Positions 36,338 to 45,502 of a stretch of 64,000 nucleotides of DNA are shown piece by piece (positions within the stretch are counted from its first letter, which is position 1; each line of letters starts with the position of its first letter). Both the position numbers and the translations under genes were made by a program. Origin of the DNA: Methanofollis ethanolicus (GTDB taxonomy: Archaea; Halobacteriota; Methanomicrobia; Methanomicrobiales; Methanofollaceae); assembly GCF_001571385.1 (NCBI RefSeq), contig NZ_BCNW01000001.1, positions 124,001 to 188,000 on the forward strand, in the 5' to 3' direction. The notes beneath the pieces were generated by a model that saw only the letters and a program-made list of their open reading frames with translations, did not search any database and was not told the DNA's origin.

Positions 36338-38986
36338 ATGGCAGACTCTTCTGCCCCCTGGCATGCCCGCGATCAGGCCGAGGCCCTCCTGACCCTCGGG
36401 TCGTGCGATGGGGGTCTGTCCCCGGCAGAGGCAGGTGCACGGCTGGAACGCTACGGCGAGAACCGCCTCGACAGAGAGGAGGGGCCGGGGCCGGCGGCGA
36501 TCGTCCTCCGCCAGTTCAGGAGCACACTCGTTGCCATCCTCATCGCCGCCGCCGTCTTCTCCCTCATTATCGGCGAGACTGTCGATGCCGTCGCAATCCT
36601 GATCATCGTCCTCATGAACGCCGCCTTCGGCGCGGTCCAGGAGTGGCAGGCAGAGAAGGCGATGGAAGCGCTCAGGCGGATGCTCGGTCTGCAGGCCGTC
36701 GTCGTGAGGGGCGGGAGGGAGACCGGGATCGATGCGGCGGCGGTCGTGCCCGGGGACATCGTCGTCCTCGATACAGGGATGAAGGTGCCGGCCGATCTCC
36801 GCCTCATCTCAGCGACAAGTCTCCAGGTTGACGAGGCGCCGCTCACCGGCGAGTCGGTGCCGGTGGGCAAGGCCACCCATCCCCTCCCGGAGGAGACACC
36901 CCTGATGGAACGGGCGAACATGGCCTATATGGGGACAGCGGTCGTGAACGGGCGGGGAAGGGGAGTCGCCGTCGCCACCGGGATGGCGACCGAGTTCGGG
37001 CGGATCGCAGGGCTTTCCCGCGCGGTCAGGGATATCGAGACCCCTCTTGCCCGGCGGCTCGCCGTCCTCTCGACACGTATCGGTCAGATCGCACTTGTCG
37101 TCGCTGCGGCAGTCGTACTCGCCGGCCTCCTCCAGGGGCGCGGGGCCTACGAGGTCGTCCTGACCGGGGTGTCCCTGGCCGTCGCCGTGATCCCTGAGGG
37201 TCTGCCCGCGGTGGTGACTCTCACCCTGGCGATCGGGGTGCGGGCGATGCTCGGGAGAAACTGCCTCATCCGTCACCTGCCGGCTTCGGAGACCCTCGGG
37301 GCGGTCTCGGTGATCGGCACGGACAAGACCGGCACTCTCACGAAGAACGAGATGACGGTGACAGCGATCGCCCTGCCAGGCCAGGATCTCAGGGTGAGCG
37401 GCACCGGTTACGCCCCGATGGGAGGATTTTTCGCGGGGGAGAGGACCGTCGATCCTGCAGGAATGCCCGGGCTCTCCGCGTTTCTCCGGGCCGCCGCCAT
37501 CTGCAACCACGCGTCAATCGCGCCGGACGGCGGGATCGTCGGGAGTCCGACCGAGGGGGCGCTCGTCGTCGCCGCGGCAAAGGCCGGGATCAGGCGCGAA
37601 GGTCTCCCTGGGATCGAGGAAGAACTCTCCTTCTCCTCGGTGAGGAAACGGATGACCGTCATTGTGGGGGAAGGAGAGAGACGGGTCGCATACATGAAGG
37701 GAGGGCCAGAGATCGTCCTTGCCCGCTGCACTGCTGTGCTTGCGGACGGGGCGGTCAGGCCTCTCGACACGGGGACGCGGGAGGTGCTGGCGGACGGGGT
37801 CGAGAGGATGGCGGGGGAGGGCCTCAGGGTGATCGCGGCGGCATACCGTCTCCTCGACGACGGCGAAGACCCGGAGGAGGGCCTGGTCTACCTGGGGGCC
37901 GCGGGCATCCAGGACCCGCCACGCGAAGAGGCGAGAGAAGCAGTGGAACAGGCGAAAAAAGCGGGGATAGACGTGATCATGATCACCGGAGACGCACCCC
38001 TTACGGCGGCGGCGGTCGGCCGGGCTGTCGGGCTCGAGCAGGGTGAGGCCCTGACTGGCGCAGATATCGACCGGATGGACGATGCCAGCCTCCTTATTGC
38101 ACTGAAATCTGCGAATATCCTTGCACGGGTCACCGCCGAACATAAACTCAGGGTGATCGGCCTCCTCACCGGGGACGGTCATATCGTCGCCATGACCGGC
38201 GACGGCGTGAACGATGCTCCGGCCCTGAAAAAGGCGCATGTCGGGATCGCGATGGGCGTCAAGGGGACAGACGTCGCCAGAGAGGCGAGCGACATCGTCC
38301 TCGTGGACGACAACTTCGCAAGCATCGTCGCCGGGGTCGAGGAGGGGCGGCGGGAGGCGGACAACATCGCGAAGTTCACGCGGTACCTCCTCTCCTCGAA
38401 TGTCGGCGAGATCGCCGCCGTCGCGGGCGGGCTCGTCGCCGGCCTGCCTCTCGTCCTCCTGCCGGCCCAGATCCTCTGGGTGAACCTGGTGACCGACGGC
38501 GCGACCGCCCTCGTACTCGGGGTCGAACCGGCAGAGAGGGGTATCATGCGCCGGCCGCCGGCAGACCCGGGTGCAGAGATCCTCTCCTCCCGCGCCATGG
38601 CCGCGGTCCTCCTGATCGGCGGCTGGATCGGTGCGGTCGTCCTCCTCATCTTCGCCCTCCTCCAGGAGGCCGACCTCGACAGAGCCCGGACCCTCGCCTT
38701 CACCGGTTTCGTGGTCTTCGAACTGATCAATGTCTTCAACTTCAGGTCATTCTCATCGACCCTCCGCAAGATAGGGCCTTTCTCCAACAGGTACCTCGTC
38801 GCAGCGGTCTCGGTGAGCCTCGCCCTCCAGGCGGCGGCCGTCTACCACCCTATACTCCAGGCGGCCTTCAGGACCGTCCCCCTCGGTGTCGGAGACTGGG
38901 TCCTCCTTGTCCTCATCGGTTTGCCCCTCCTCACTGCAGGGGAAGGCTGGAAATGGGTGGCGGCGCGGCGGGAAAAAAGCGGGTGA
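36338..38986 (+). CDS. P-type cation-transporting ATPase, Ca2+ (P2A) type
   Basis: 882 aa, a complete P-type ATPase with ten membrane helices. The actuator motif LTGESVPV lies near residue 170, the phosphorylated Asp is about D329 in DKTGTLTKNE, and TGDGVNDAPALKKAHVGIAMG is the hinge. The helix-4 motif AVIPEGLPAVVTL is that of SERCA/PMR1-like calcium pumps, so Ca2+ export is most likely; Mn2+ or Na+ are possible. No metal-binding N-terminal domain of heavy-metal pumps is present. Confidence 0.93.
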   Translation: MADSSAPWHARDQAEALLTLGSCDGGLSPAEAGARLERYGENRLDREEGPGPAAIVLRQFRSTLVAILIAAAVFSLIIGETVDAVAILIIVLMNAAFGAVQEWQAEKAMEALRRMLGLQAVVVRGGRETGIDAAAVVPGDIVVLDTGMKVPADLRLISATSLQVDEAPLTGESVPVGKATHPLPEETPLMERANMAYMGTAVVNGRGRGVAVATGMATEFGRIAGLSRAVRDIETPLARRLAVLSTRIGQIALVVAAAVVLAGLLQGRGAYEVVLTGVSLAVAVIPEGLPAVVTLTLAIGVRAMLGRNCLIRHLPASETLGAVSVIGTDKTGTLTKNEMTVTAIALPGQDLRVSGTGYAPMGGFFAGERTVDPAGMPGLSAFLRAAAICNHASIAPDGGIVGSPTEGALVVAAAKAGIRREGLPGIEEELSFSSVRKRMTVIVGEGERRVAYMKGGPEIVLARCTAVLADGAVRPLDTGTREVLADGVERMAGEGLRVIAAAYRLLDDGEDPEEGLVYLGAAGIQDPPREEAREAVEQAKKAGIDVIMITGDAPLTAAAVGRAVGLEQGEALTGADIDRMDDASLLIALKSANILARVTAEHKLRVIGLLTGDGHIVAMTGDGVNDAPALKKAHVGIAMGVKGTDVAREASDIVLVDDNFASIVAGVEEGRREADNIAKFTRYLLSSNVGEIAAVAGGLVAGLPLVLLPAQILWVNLVTDGATALVLGVEPAERGIMRRPPADPGAEILSSRAMAAVLLIGGWIGAVVLLIFALLQEADLDRARTLAFTGFVVFELINVFNFRSFSSTLRKIGPFSNRYLVAAVSVSLALQAAAVYHPILQAAFRTVPLGVGDWVLLVLIGLPLLTAGEGWKWVAARREKSG

Positions 38987-39195
38987 GAACACGGTCGGAA
39001 AATGAGGACGGAGAGAGACGGCAGACTCCCCCATCGCGACCGTCTCTTCTGCCTTCCCGTGCCCGAAGAGAAGACAAACAGGAGAGAGCGGAGAATGAAA
39101 GATACGTCTCCTGCCATGAACGAAGAAGGTCACGATCTCGAAAGAGCCGAGACCTGAAGGTCGCAGGAATAACTTTTCCGGGGGATTAGCCCCGG

Positions 39196-39219
39196 AAAAA
39201 AAGACCGGGGTGTCCCCGG
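39196..39219 (-). terminator. Hairpin plus T-run terminator after the RRM gene
   Basis: On the minus strand CCGGGG-ACA-CCCCGG (39205-39219) is followed by TCTTTTTTT (39196-39204), a bacterial-looking intrinsic terminator 12 bases beyond the RRM stop. A second similar stem, CCGGGG...CCCCGG, lies at about 39179-39195. Confidence 0.7.
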
Positions 39220-39231
39220 CAAGGAGTATTC

Positions 39232-39492
39232 TTAGTATCTGCGGGAATCGGTACGGGGCTCGCGCGGCCTCGCCTCATCCATACGCAGGGCACGGCCCAT
39301 GAACTCGGTGCCGTTCAGGGCGGTCATTACCTTCTCGGCTTCCTCGGGAGAGGAGAACTCAACAAAACCAAAGCCCTTGCGCGGGATGATCCTGACGGAG
39401 GTGGGTTCGCTGTATTCAGAGAAGAGTTCGGTGAGCTGTTCTTCGGTTGTCTCGTAGTTGAGATTCCCGACATAGAGAGTATTGCTTTCCAT
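39232..39492 (-). CDS. RRM-type RNA-binding protein
   Basis: 86 aa, one RNA recognition motif. RNP2 is LYVGNL (about residues 6-11) and RNP1 is KGFGFVEF (about 40-47); the C-terminal tail is Arg-rich (RPREPRTDSRRY). Similar single-RRM proteins in cyanobacteria and methanogens are cold-shock or RNA chaperone-like. It ends at a strong terminator and is monocistronic. Confidence 0.9.
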   Translation of the reverse strand: MESNTLYVGNLNYETTEEQLTELFSEYSEPTSVRIIPRKGFGFVEFSSPEEAEKVMTALNGTEFMGRALRMDEARPREPRTDSRRY

Positions 39493-39582
39493 GGGTAACT
39501 CCTGTGGTTAGCTATATGCTGGACATGGTTATCTTTCTGCCGACTGAGACAGGCATATCACCCCCGCGATCCACCCTTCTTC

Positions 39583-40182
39583 ATGCACCATGCGCATCCC
39601 CTCGCCATCGATATCGCGGTCGTCCTCCCTGCCGGGATCAGGGACGAGGCGGCCAGGATCAACCGTCTCCTCGTCGGGCATTCAAGCGACAGAACCATCT
39701 GTTTCGGGCCTGACGCCATCCCCCACATCACCCTGGCGATGGCCGCGGTGCCGGAGGGAGACCTTGCAGGGATCTCTCTGGAGAGCCTCGTACCTCACTT
39801 TCCCCTCGATATCACTGTCACCGGCATCTCCACGGTGACAACCGGGTCGGGGCAGAGGGTCGCAGGATTCGACCTCGCCATCGACAGACCACTCCTCGCT
39901 CTCCACCGCGCGGCGGCAACAGCCCTCAGGAAAATCGCCGTTGACAAAGAACCTGCCCTCCTCCTCAGGGACGGAGAGGAGGACGAACCGTCCATGGCCG
40001 CGTATGCCCGCGATTTCCTGCGCGCCCGGTACTCTCCCCATATCACCCTCGGCAGGGGCGAGGCCTCTGAAAGGGACACCGCACTCACCCTGCCCCATCG
40101 TTTCACAGCAGAGGGTGCAGTCCTCTGCCGCGTCGGCACCGGCGGCGCCTGCCGGCAGGTGCTCCGGGAAATGTACATATAA
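39583..40182 (+). CDS. 2H phosphoesterase (2'-5' RNA ligase-like)
   Basis: 199 aa. Two HxT motifs, PHITLAM (about 49-55) and PHITLGR (about 151-157), form the twin-His active site. The length and spacing match LigT/ThpR-like proteins, which open 2',3'-cyclic phosphates or join 2'-5' tRNA halves. The physiological substrate cannot be told from sequence. A small gene follows at 20 bases and is probably co-transcribed. Confidence 0.82.
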   Translation: MHHAHPLAIDIAVVLPAGIRDEAARINRLLVGHSSDRTICFGPDAIPHITLAMAAVPEGDLAGISLESLVPHFPLDITVTGISTVTTGSGQRVAGFDLAIDRPLLALHRAAATALRKIAVDKEPALLLRDGEEDEPSMAAYARDFLRARYSPHITLGRGEASERDTALTLPHRFTAEGAVLCRVGTGGACRQVLREMYI

Positions 40183-40202
40183 TACCCGCGCACGGGAAGG
40201 GT

Positions 40203-40445
40203 ATGGCAGGGTCATGGAGAGAGGCGAAGGAGATCGCAGAGCGTGAGGGCCTCGAACATGTCTACCACGACTTCGACGCCGACACCTACGGGGCCTGTCT
40301 GGCTGACGAGAGGCAGGGGGCATTCGTCTGCGGAGTCTTCAGGGAACACCGGTGCATCCATATGCCCGCGTCTTTCACGGTAGAGCAGATGGAAGAGAAA
40401 GAGAGGGCATTCCTCTCGGAAAACCCGGGATGGCGGGAGGGATGA
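40203..40445 (+). CDS. Small conserved protein, unknown
   Basis: 80 aa. The content is acidic and His/Cys containing (AEREGLEHVYHDFDADTYGA, then CGVFREHRCIHMPA), with no signal or membrane segment. Downstream of the 2H phosphoesterase, upstream of the antiporter. I do not recognise the family. Two cysteines and four histidines might bind a metal. Confidence 0.6.
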   Translation: MAGSWREAKEIAEREGLEHVYHDFDADTYGACLADERQGAFVCGVFREHRCIHMPASFTVEQMEEKERAFLSENPGWREG

Positions 40446-40487
40446 ACAACCGGCGGGGTTAAAAACGCCGACAACGAGATCGAACCC

Positions 40488-41672
40488 ATGTCCGCCGAAA
40501 TCGCCTCGACCATCGAGTTCCAGATGAGTCTTCTCCTCTTCGTCGCCCTCGCGGGCTACCTGGTGGCGTCCAGGATCAACCAGTCCGCGGTGATCGGCGA
40601 GATCCTGGTCGGGCTCATCGTGGGGCCGAGCGTCCTCGGCCTGATCACATACACCGACTTCGTGCGGAGCCTCGCCGCTCTCGGCGCCGTCATCCTTCTC
40701 TTTGTCATTGGCCTGGAGTTCGATCTCCGGGACATCCTTGATCTGCGCTACGCGGTGATCGGGCTTTCCGGGGTCATCGTCCCCTGGATCGGTGGGTACT
40801 GGCTCACCGCCGCACTCGGCTACGGCTTCGAGAGCGCCGTCTTTGTCGGGACGGCAATGACGGCGACGAGCATCGCGATCACCGCCAATGTCCTGCGGGA
40901 GATGGGAAAACTCGACACCGCTGTGGCGCGGGCGATCATCGGCACGGCGGTCATCGACGACGTTCTCTCCCTGATGGCTCTCTCCATCACCGTCGACGTC
41001 GTCGCAGGAACCTTTACCCCTGCCTCTGTCGCAACAGTTGTCCTGAAGGATCTCGTCTTCGTTGTCGTCGCGGGATATGCCGGGATCAGGGTCGTCGCCC
41101 CTCTCCTCGAATGGATCGACCGGACTCCCTTCTCCCGGAAGTACCCCGAGTTCCTCTTCATCACGGCGATGATGTTCGCCTTTCTCTATGCCCTCGGTGC
41201 CGAGGCCGTCGGAATATCGGCAATCATCGGTGCATTTATCGCCGGGGTCTCTTTCCACGGGGTCAACATCGTCAACTCCCGCGACCTGAAAGAGGGGGCC
41301 GAGTATCTCCATGTCATCTTCGCCTCGATATTCTTCGTGTCCCTGGGTATCCTCGCCGATTTCTCGGCTCTCACGCCGGACATCCTCGTCCTCCTCACCG
41401 CCCTGACAGTGATGGCTGTGATCACCAAGATCGTCGGCTGCGGCATTCCCGCCAGCCTCATGGGGATAGGGCGGCAGGACAGCCTGATCCTCGGCTGCGG
41501 CATGGTGCCCCGGGGCGAGGTGGCGATGATCGTCGCCCTCATCGGCCTCAACCTGGACCTCATCGACCAGGGCATCTATCTGGCGATCGTGCTGATGAGT
41601 CTCCTGACGACGGTGGTGACGCCGATCGTCTACCGGAACTGGTTATACAGAGAAGCAGGGGAAAGTGCCTGA
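40488..41672 (+). CDS. Kef/NapA-type cation:proton antiporter (CPA2)
   Basis: 394 aa, about 12 membrane helices and no C-terminal TrkA domain. Recognisable are the N-terminal SAVIGEILVGLIVGPSVLG and the helix with GTAVIDDVLSLMALSI, whose two adjacent Asp are the ion-binding pair of electrogenic antiporters (DD type). It probably exchanges Na+ for H+. A methanogen needs this to link the sodium gradient made by methyl transfer to pH control. Confidence 0.9.
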   Translation: MSAEIASTIEFQMSLLLFVALAGYLVASRINQSAVIGEILVGLIVGPSVLGLITYTDFVRSLAALGAVILLFVIGLEFDLRDILDLRYAVIGLSGVIVPWIGGYWLTAALGYGFESAVFVGTAMTATSIAITANVLREMGKLDTAVARAIIGTAVIDDVLSLMALSITVDVVAGTFTPASVATVVLKDLVFVVVAGYAGIRVVAPLLEWIDRTPFSRKYPEFLFITAMMFAFLYALGAEAVGISAIIGAFIAGVSFHGVNIVNSRDLKEGAEYLHVIFASIFFVSLGILADFSALTPDILVLLTALTVMAVITKIVGCGIPASLMGIGRQDSLILGCGMVPRGEVAMIVALIGLNLDLIDQGIYLAIVLMSLLTTVVTPIVYRNWLYREAGESA

Positions 41673-41677
41673 TCCCC

Positions 41678-42850
41678 TTATGCTTCGAGAGCCCGCGCAA
41701 GGCGGTGCATCCCCTCGGTGATCCCGTCCTCATCGGCGTTCGAAAAGTTGAGGCGGACCGTGTTCTCCCCGCCACCGTCCACGTAGAAGGGCAGGCCGGG
41801 CAGGATGGCAACATGCTCCGCAAGGGCCCGCTCGAAGAGGGCCATTGAGGAGAAGCCGAGAGGGAGGGTCACCCAGAGGAACATCCCGCCGTCAGGTTCG
41901 GTGCGGCTGACGCCGTCAGGGAAGAGGTCGTCTATCAGGGAGGACATCAGTGTGCAGTGCCGGCCGTACACCCGGCAGATCTCCCTGACATGCGCATCGA
42001 TATCATTGTGCGTGAGATACTGCGCGAGAATCCGCTGGGAAAGAGTATTGGAATGGAGGTCGGACGCCTGCTTCGCAACGACGAGGCGGTCGAGAACCTC
42101 GGGGTTCGCACAGATCCAGCCCATGCGCAGTCCTGGTGCTGCGATCTTCGAGAAGGACCCGGTCAGGACCGTCGAGTCGGGGAGATATTTTTTCACCGGG
42201 GGCAGAGAGCGGCCAGAAAACCGTAGTTCTCCATAAGCATCGTCTTCGACAAAGACCGTGCCTGTCCCGTCGAGAAGAGACGCCACATCTTCTCTTTTTT
42301 CCCGCGACCAGGTGATCCCCGAGGGGTTCTGCGAGTTCGGGACACCGTAGAAGAGCCTGACATCCTGCTCTCCGAGCGTCCTCTCCAGGGCTGCACAATC
42401 AGGCCCATCCTCTTCGAGAGGGACAGGACAGAACCGGGGTTCATACAGGGAGAAGGCCTGGATCGCACCAAGATACCCCGGGCGCTCGATCGCCACGGCA
42501 TCACCGGCGTCAAGGAAGACTTTGCCGATGAGGTCGAGGGCCTGCTGTGAACCGTTGGTGATGAGGATCTCGTCGGGGCCCACGTCGAGACCGAGTCTCC
42601 GCCTGTAGCGATCGGCGATGAATTCCCGGAGAGGCAGATACCCCTCGGTCGTGGCATATTGGAGAGCAGCAGCGCCCCCGGTCTCAAAAACAGAACGAGC
42701 CGCCTCTGCAATCCCCTCCACCTTGATCAGGGCAGGGCTCGGGAGACCTCCCGCAAAAGAGATGACCTCGGGGCTTTCGGTGACCTTCAGGATCTCTCTG
42801 ATGAAGGAACGGGGCGTCTTCCCCATGCGAGCGGCATATCGAAGAGTCAT
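41678..42850 (-). CDS. PLP-dependent class I/II aminotransferase
   Basis: 390 aa. The PLP lysine is in SFSKIAAPGLRMGW; the N-terminal EVISFAGGLPSPALI and NSQNPSGITWS are typical of 2-aminoadipate/LysN-like and alanine-type aminotransferases related to MocR domains, but no DNA-binding domain is present. Substrate cannot be fixed from sequence; 2-aminoadipate, branched-chain or aromatic amino acids are candidates. ATG 42850 is chosen over the longer frame to 42874 and the ATG at 42826. Confidence 0.87.
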   Translation of the reverse strand: MTLRYAARMGKTPRSFIREILKVTESPEVISFAGGLPSPALIKVEGIAEAARSVFETGGAAALQYATTEGYLPLREFIADRYRRRLGLDVGPDEILITNGSQQALDLIGKVFLDAGDAVAIERPGYLGAIQAFSLYEPRFCPVPLEEDGPDCAALERTLGEQDVRLFYGVPNSQNPSGITWSREKREDVASLLDGTGTVFVEDDAYGELRFSGRSLPPVKKYLPDSTVLTGSFSKIAAPGLRMGWICANPEVLDRLVVAKQASDLHSNTLSQRILAQYLTHNDIDAHVREICRVYGRHCTLMSSLIDDLFPDGVSRTEPDGGMFLWVTLPLGFSSMALFERALAEHVAILPGLPFYVDGGGENTVRLNFSNADEDGITEGMHRLARALEA

Positions 42851-42893
42851 ATGCAGATTATGCGAATGCCGCACACATATTTTTTGGGGGGGA

Positions 42894-43136
42894 TCAGGCC
42901 TTCCCTTCCTCTTTCACCGTGAACTCCGCGTCGAGAACACCTTCCTCTTCCTCGGGGATGATGATCGCGGCGAGGATATAGGCAAGGACCCCGAAGACGA
43001 TATAGCCGAAGAAGGAGAGGATCACCCATGCAATGCGTACGATCGCCGGGTCGACGCCCAGATACCGGGCTATCCCGCTGCAGACCCCGGCAATCATGCG
43101 GTCCTTCTTCGGACGGACAAGTCTCTTCTCTGCCAT
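42894..43136 (-). CDS. PspC-domain membrane protein
   Basis: 80 aa. A single PspC domain: KRLVRPKKDRMIAGVCSGIA, YLGVDPAIVRIAWVILSFFG and YILAAIIIPE form a membrane helix hairpin with a short acidic tail. PspC proteins sense membrane stress in bacteria; archaeal copies are common and uncharacterised. Monocistronic. Confidence 0.88.
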   Translation of the reverse strand: MAEKRLVRPKKDRMIAGVCSGIARYLGVDPAIVRIAWVILSFFGYIVFGVLAYILAAIIIPEEEEGVLDAEFTVKEEGKA

Positions 43137-43220
43137 CGATCATATCTAGACGCTTTTCGGGATAGACCTTGCGGACAAAAAATGGGAAGGGTTATCTATC
43201 CATGACAGGACTATGAGAAT

Positions 43221-43328
43221 ATGGATACGCGTAATCTCGACCGTGCATTGTTCGCCGTCGGTGCCGCCATGCTGCTAGTCCTCATCATTTTCACCGTTGG
43301 TATGCTCGGCGGGACTGTTCCGGCATAG
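43221..43328 (+). CDS. 35-residue single-pass membrane peptide
   Basis: Too short for usual gene calling. MDTRNLDRALFAVGAAMLLV continues into a hydrophobic helix (LIIFTVGMLGG) and ends VPA. The composition is far from random for this GC content, with one clear membrane span (about 10-30). It lies between divergent pspC and the DUF2124 gene. No strong ribosome site. Similar tiny membrane peptides occur in methanogens, but function is unknown. Confidence 0.55.
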   Translation: MDTRNLDRALFAVGAAMLLVLIIFTVGMLGGTVPA

Positions 43329-43390
43329 GAGGGCCAGGGGCCGGGAGAATGCGCCGCCACACATTTATAGGATCTAACCCATCGGAAAGT

Positions 43391-43873
43391 ATGGAAAAGA
43401 TCGACACTCTCTCCGGTGTCCCCGGCATGCTCAGGCCCTTCAAGCAGTACCTTGCCGGCGCCGGCCTGCCTGACGGCGCCCGCATCATGTACTGCGGCGT
43501 TCCCGGAACCTGCACGCCTTTCATCGAACTGCTCGCCTTCGCCGTCCGCGACCTCCCCTTCGAGCATGTTTTCGTGCCGTACCTCGACGAGGAGAAGGCA
43601 CGGGCGATCCATGCCGTCCCCGGTGTCGGCATGCAGGTCGGCGGTTCGCCATCCAGCCATGAACCCGCGGTTATCGTCCTGATGGGCGGGCTGGCGATGC
43701 CGAATGTCCCGGTAGAAGCAAAAGATGCGGCGGCACTTCTCGTGCGCCACCCGCAGGCAAAGAGAGTCGGCGTCTGTTTTATGAGCATGTTCGAGAAGGC
43801 GGGCTGGCTCGATCAGGTTCCCTTCGACCTCCTGATCGATGCCACTCTCGACCCGGTCACCATCTACCGGTAG
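43391..43873 (+). CDS. DUF2124 family protein
   Basis: 160 aa from ATG 43391. A Rossmann-like small domain typical of methanogens: ARIMYCGVPGTCTPFIELLA, PAVIVLMGGLAMP and AKRVGVCFMSMFEKAGWLD. Restricted to methanogens, with unknown role. Its end overlaps the convergent small gene by 10 bases. Confidence 0.82.
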   Translation: MEKIDTLSGVPGMLRPFKQYLAGAGLPDGARIMYCGVPGTCTPFIELLAFAVRDLPFEHVFVPYLDEEKARAIHAVPGVGMQVGGSPSSHEPAVIVLMGGLAMPNVPVEAKDAAALLVRHPQAKRVGVCFMSMFEKAGWLDQVPFDLLIDATLDPVTIYR

Positions 43874-44064
43874 ATCTCCGCGAGATGCGGTGCCCCCTGC
43901 AGGGCCCTGACCACTTCCCCCACAATTTTTTCGACCTGCCACACGGTCAGTGGCACCTCGCCAAGGAAAAGTTCTATCTCGCCCCGCCTCACAAGCGAGA
44001 GCGTCGCAACTCCCTCGAAAAAAGGCAACTGCGCCAGCTCCTCAAAGGTGATCTTTGTTTTCAT
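43864..44064 (-). CDS. Small conserved protein, unknown
   Basis: 66 aa from ATG 44064. MKTKITFEELAQLPFFEGVA, then RRGEIELFLGEVPLTVWQVE, ends in a helix. No signal peptide or membrane helix and no motif that I recognise. ATG 44082 is an alternative, but MKTK gives the more natural start. Confidence 0.6.
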   Translation of the reverse strand: MKTKITFEELAQLPFFEGVATLSLVRRGEIELFLGEVPLTVWQVEKIVGEVVRALQGAPHLAEIYR

Positions 44065-44283
44065 GGTCCCCCCACTCCCCATACCGGCCTTCAGGATATA
44101 AATATTTCCGGTATCACACGGTGGCGAACCATGGATTTTGAGGAATAAATGGATTGAACGCAGGGTTCGGAAGTAACTTTCATGCCCGGATTAATGGATA
44201 CTCCCAGACCCATGGGAGAAGTGCGGATCCCATGCCTTCCCCACCATTTAGACATGGGGTTTCACCCGCGGACCTCAAAAATC

Positions 44284-44559
44284 GACTGTGTAGAAAACCT
44301 CCTCCAGGGGCTGATAGTGCGTGTTGATCCTTTGCCTTCTCTTTCCCGTTCGCCGGAGGACTTTTGCCCCCTGACCCCTGCTCAGGATTGGCCCCGAGAA
44401 GGCAGGGCCGGGTTCCTGGAGATGTATGCCATTCCTACCCCAATCCAATATCTGGAGACAGCCGGAGAGAGTCCAGGAAGACGAGCAGGACTTCACAGTG
44501 CGAGCGATGACGAGAACGAGATCAAGGCAGGCACTCCAGAGAAGGATCTTCACAGAACA
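44284..44559. repeat. Degenerate type A element
   Basis: Left end GACTGTGTAGAAA (44284-44296) and right end near TCTTCACAGAACA (44547-44559) are decayed forms of the type A termini. The interior keeps TGATAGTGCGTGTTGATCC and CTTTTGCCCCCTGACCCCTG. The preceding 44083-44283 and the following bases to 44627 contain no gene. Confidence 0.65.
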
Positions 44560-44627
44560 GAATACCCGGAAATCGGAAGAGTGCAGGAGTGCAGTCTTCC
44601 GGCCCGAGAGAAACGTGCAAAAAATAT

Positions 44628-45491
44628 TTAGAGGTAAGGGTTACGCAGACCCTTGCCGACGCCAAAGGACGCACGGGCTTCGAGCGTCTTCTGGTTCTTC
44701 GTGATCTTGTCGGTGGCGAGCTTGGTCACGAGGTCAAGGCCGGGCTTGACACCGGCGATGTCCTGGGTCTCGAAGCAACCGGCGGTGATGGCCTTGTTCC
44801 AGGCGTTTTCTCCATTCTTTGTCCTGACAAAGACCGTGCTCCAGCCGTCAGGGGTGCCGACCGATCCGGTCGAGACATCGGCGAGGTTGGAGACATAGTC
44901 CAGGCAGACGTGGCAGCCGGGCTGCTCGTACTTGTGAGTGACCTTCAGCGGGATCTGGGAGACCGCACCGCGCTCGGTGTAGGCCCAGAACTTGCCCTTG
45001 CCGATGTCCATCTTGGTGACGGACTCAAGCTTCTGGTTGCAGTGGTCCTCGACGATCGCCTCGATCGACTGGTACGGGAAGTTCTCCATGCAGAAGATCC
45101 CGATGGCGAGGGCGATCTTGTCGGGGACGTCGCGCATCCCGATCGGATAGAGCTGGGCCTTCCTGACAGCCTGCATCTGGCACGGGGTGCCGACGATGCC
45201 GATCCTGTCAAGGCCGTAGCTCCGGGTCGCCTCCTTGAGGAGGGAGATGTTCGGGGAAAGGTTGTACTTCGTGCCGCGGGCCGCGAGAAGCTCCGCCCTC
45301 GTGGTTGCAACCATCGGTTCGGGCTTCCAGGGCTCGTCGGACGGTCCCGCTACGATGGCACCGTCGATGATACCCTCTTCGAGCGCATACGCAAAGAGCT
45401 GGGTGACGATACCGCCGTCCTGGGCTCCCTTCAGAATTTCCTTGTCGGTGCTGCGTGCAGCGACACAGGTCTTGTAGTTACCGAGTACCAT
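44628..45491 (-). CDS. frhB: F420-reducing hydrogenase beta subunit
   Basis: 287 aa. FrhB carries FAD and a [4Fe-4S] cluster and passes electrons from the hydrogenase to coenzyme F420. Typical segments are [50 protein letters not shown] and [20 protein letters not shown]. It is the last gene of the frhADGB operon, 11 bases after frhG. Confidence 0.97.
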   Translation of the reverse strand: MVLGNYKTCVAARSTDKEILKGAQDGGIVTQLFAYALEEGIIDGAIVAGPSDEPWKPEPMVATTRAELLAARGTKYNLSPNISLLKEATRSYGLDRIGIVGTPCQMQAVRKAQLYPIGMRDVPDKIALAIGIFCMENFPYQSIEAIVEDHCNQKLESVTKMDIGKGKFWAYTERGAVSQIPLKVTHKYEQPGCHVCLDYVSNLADVSTGSVGTPDGWSTVFVRTKNGENAWNKAITAGCFETQDIAGVKPGLDLVTKLATDKITKNQKTLEARASFGVGKGLRNPYL

Positions 45492-45502
45492 TTCTCTTCA
45501 CC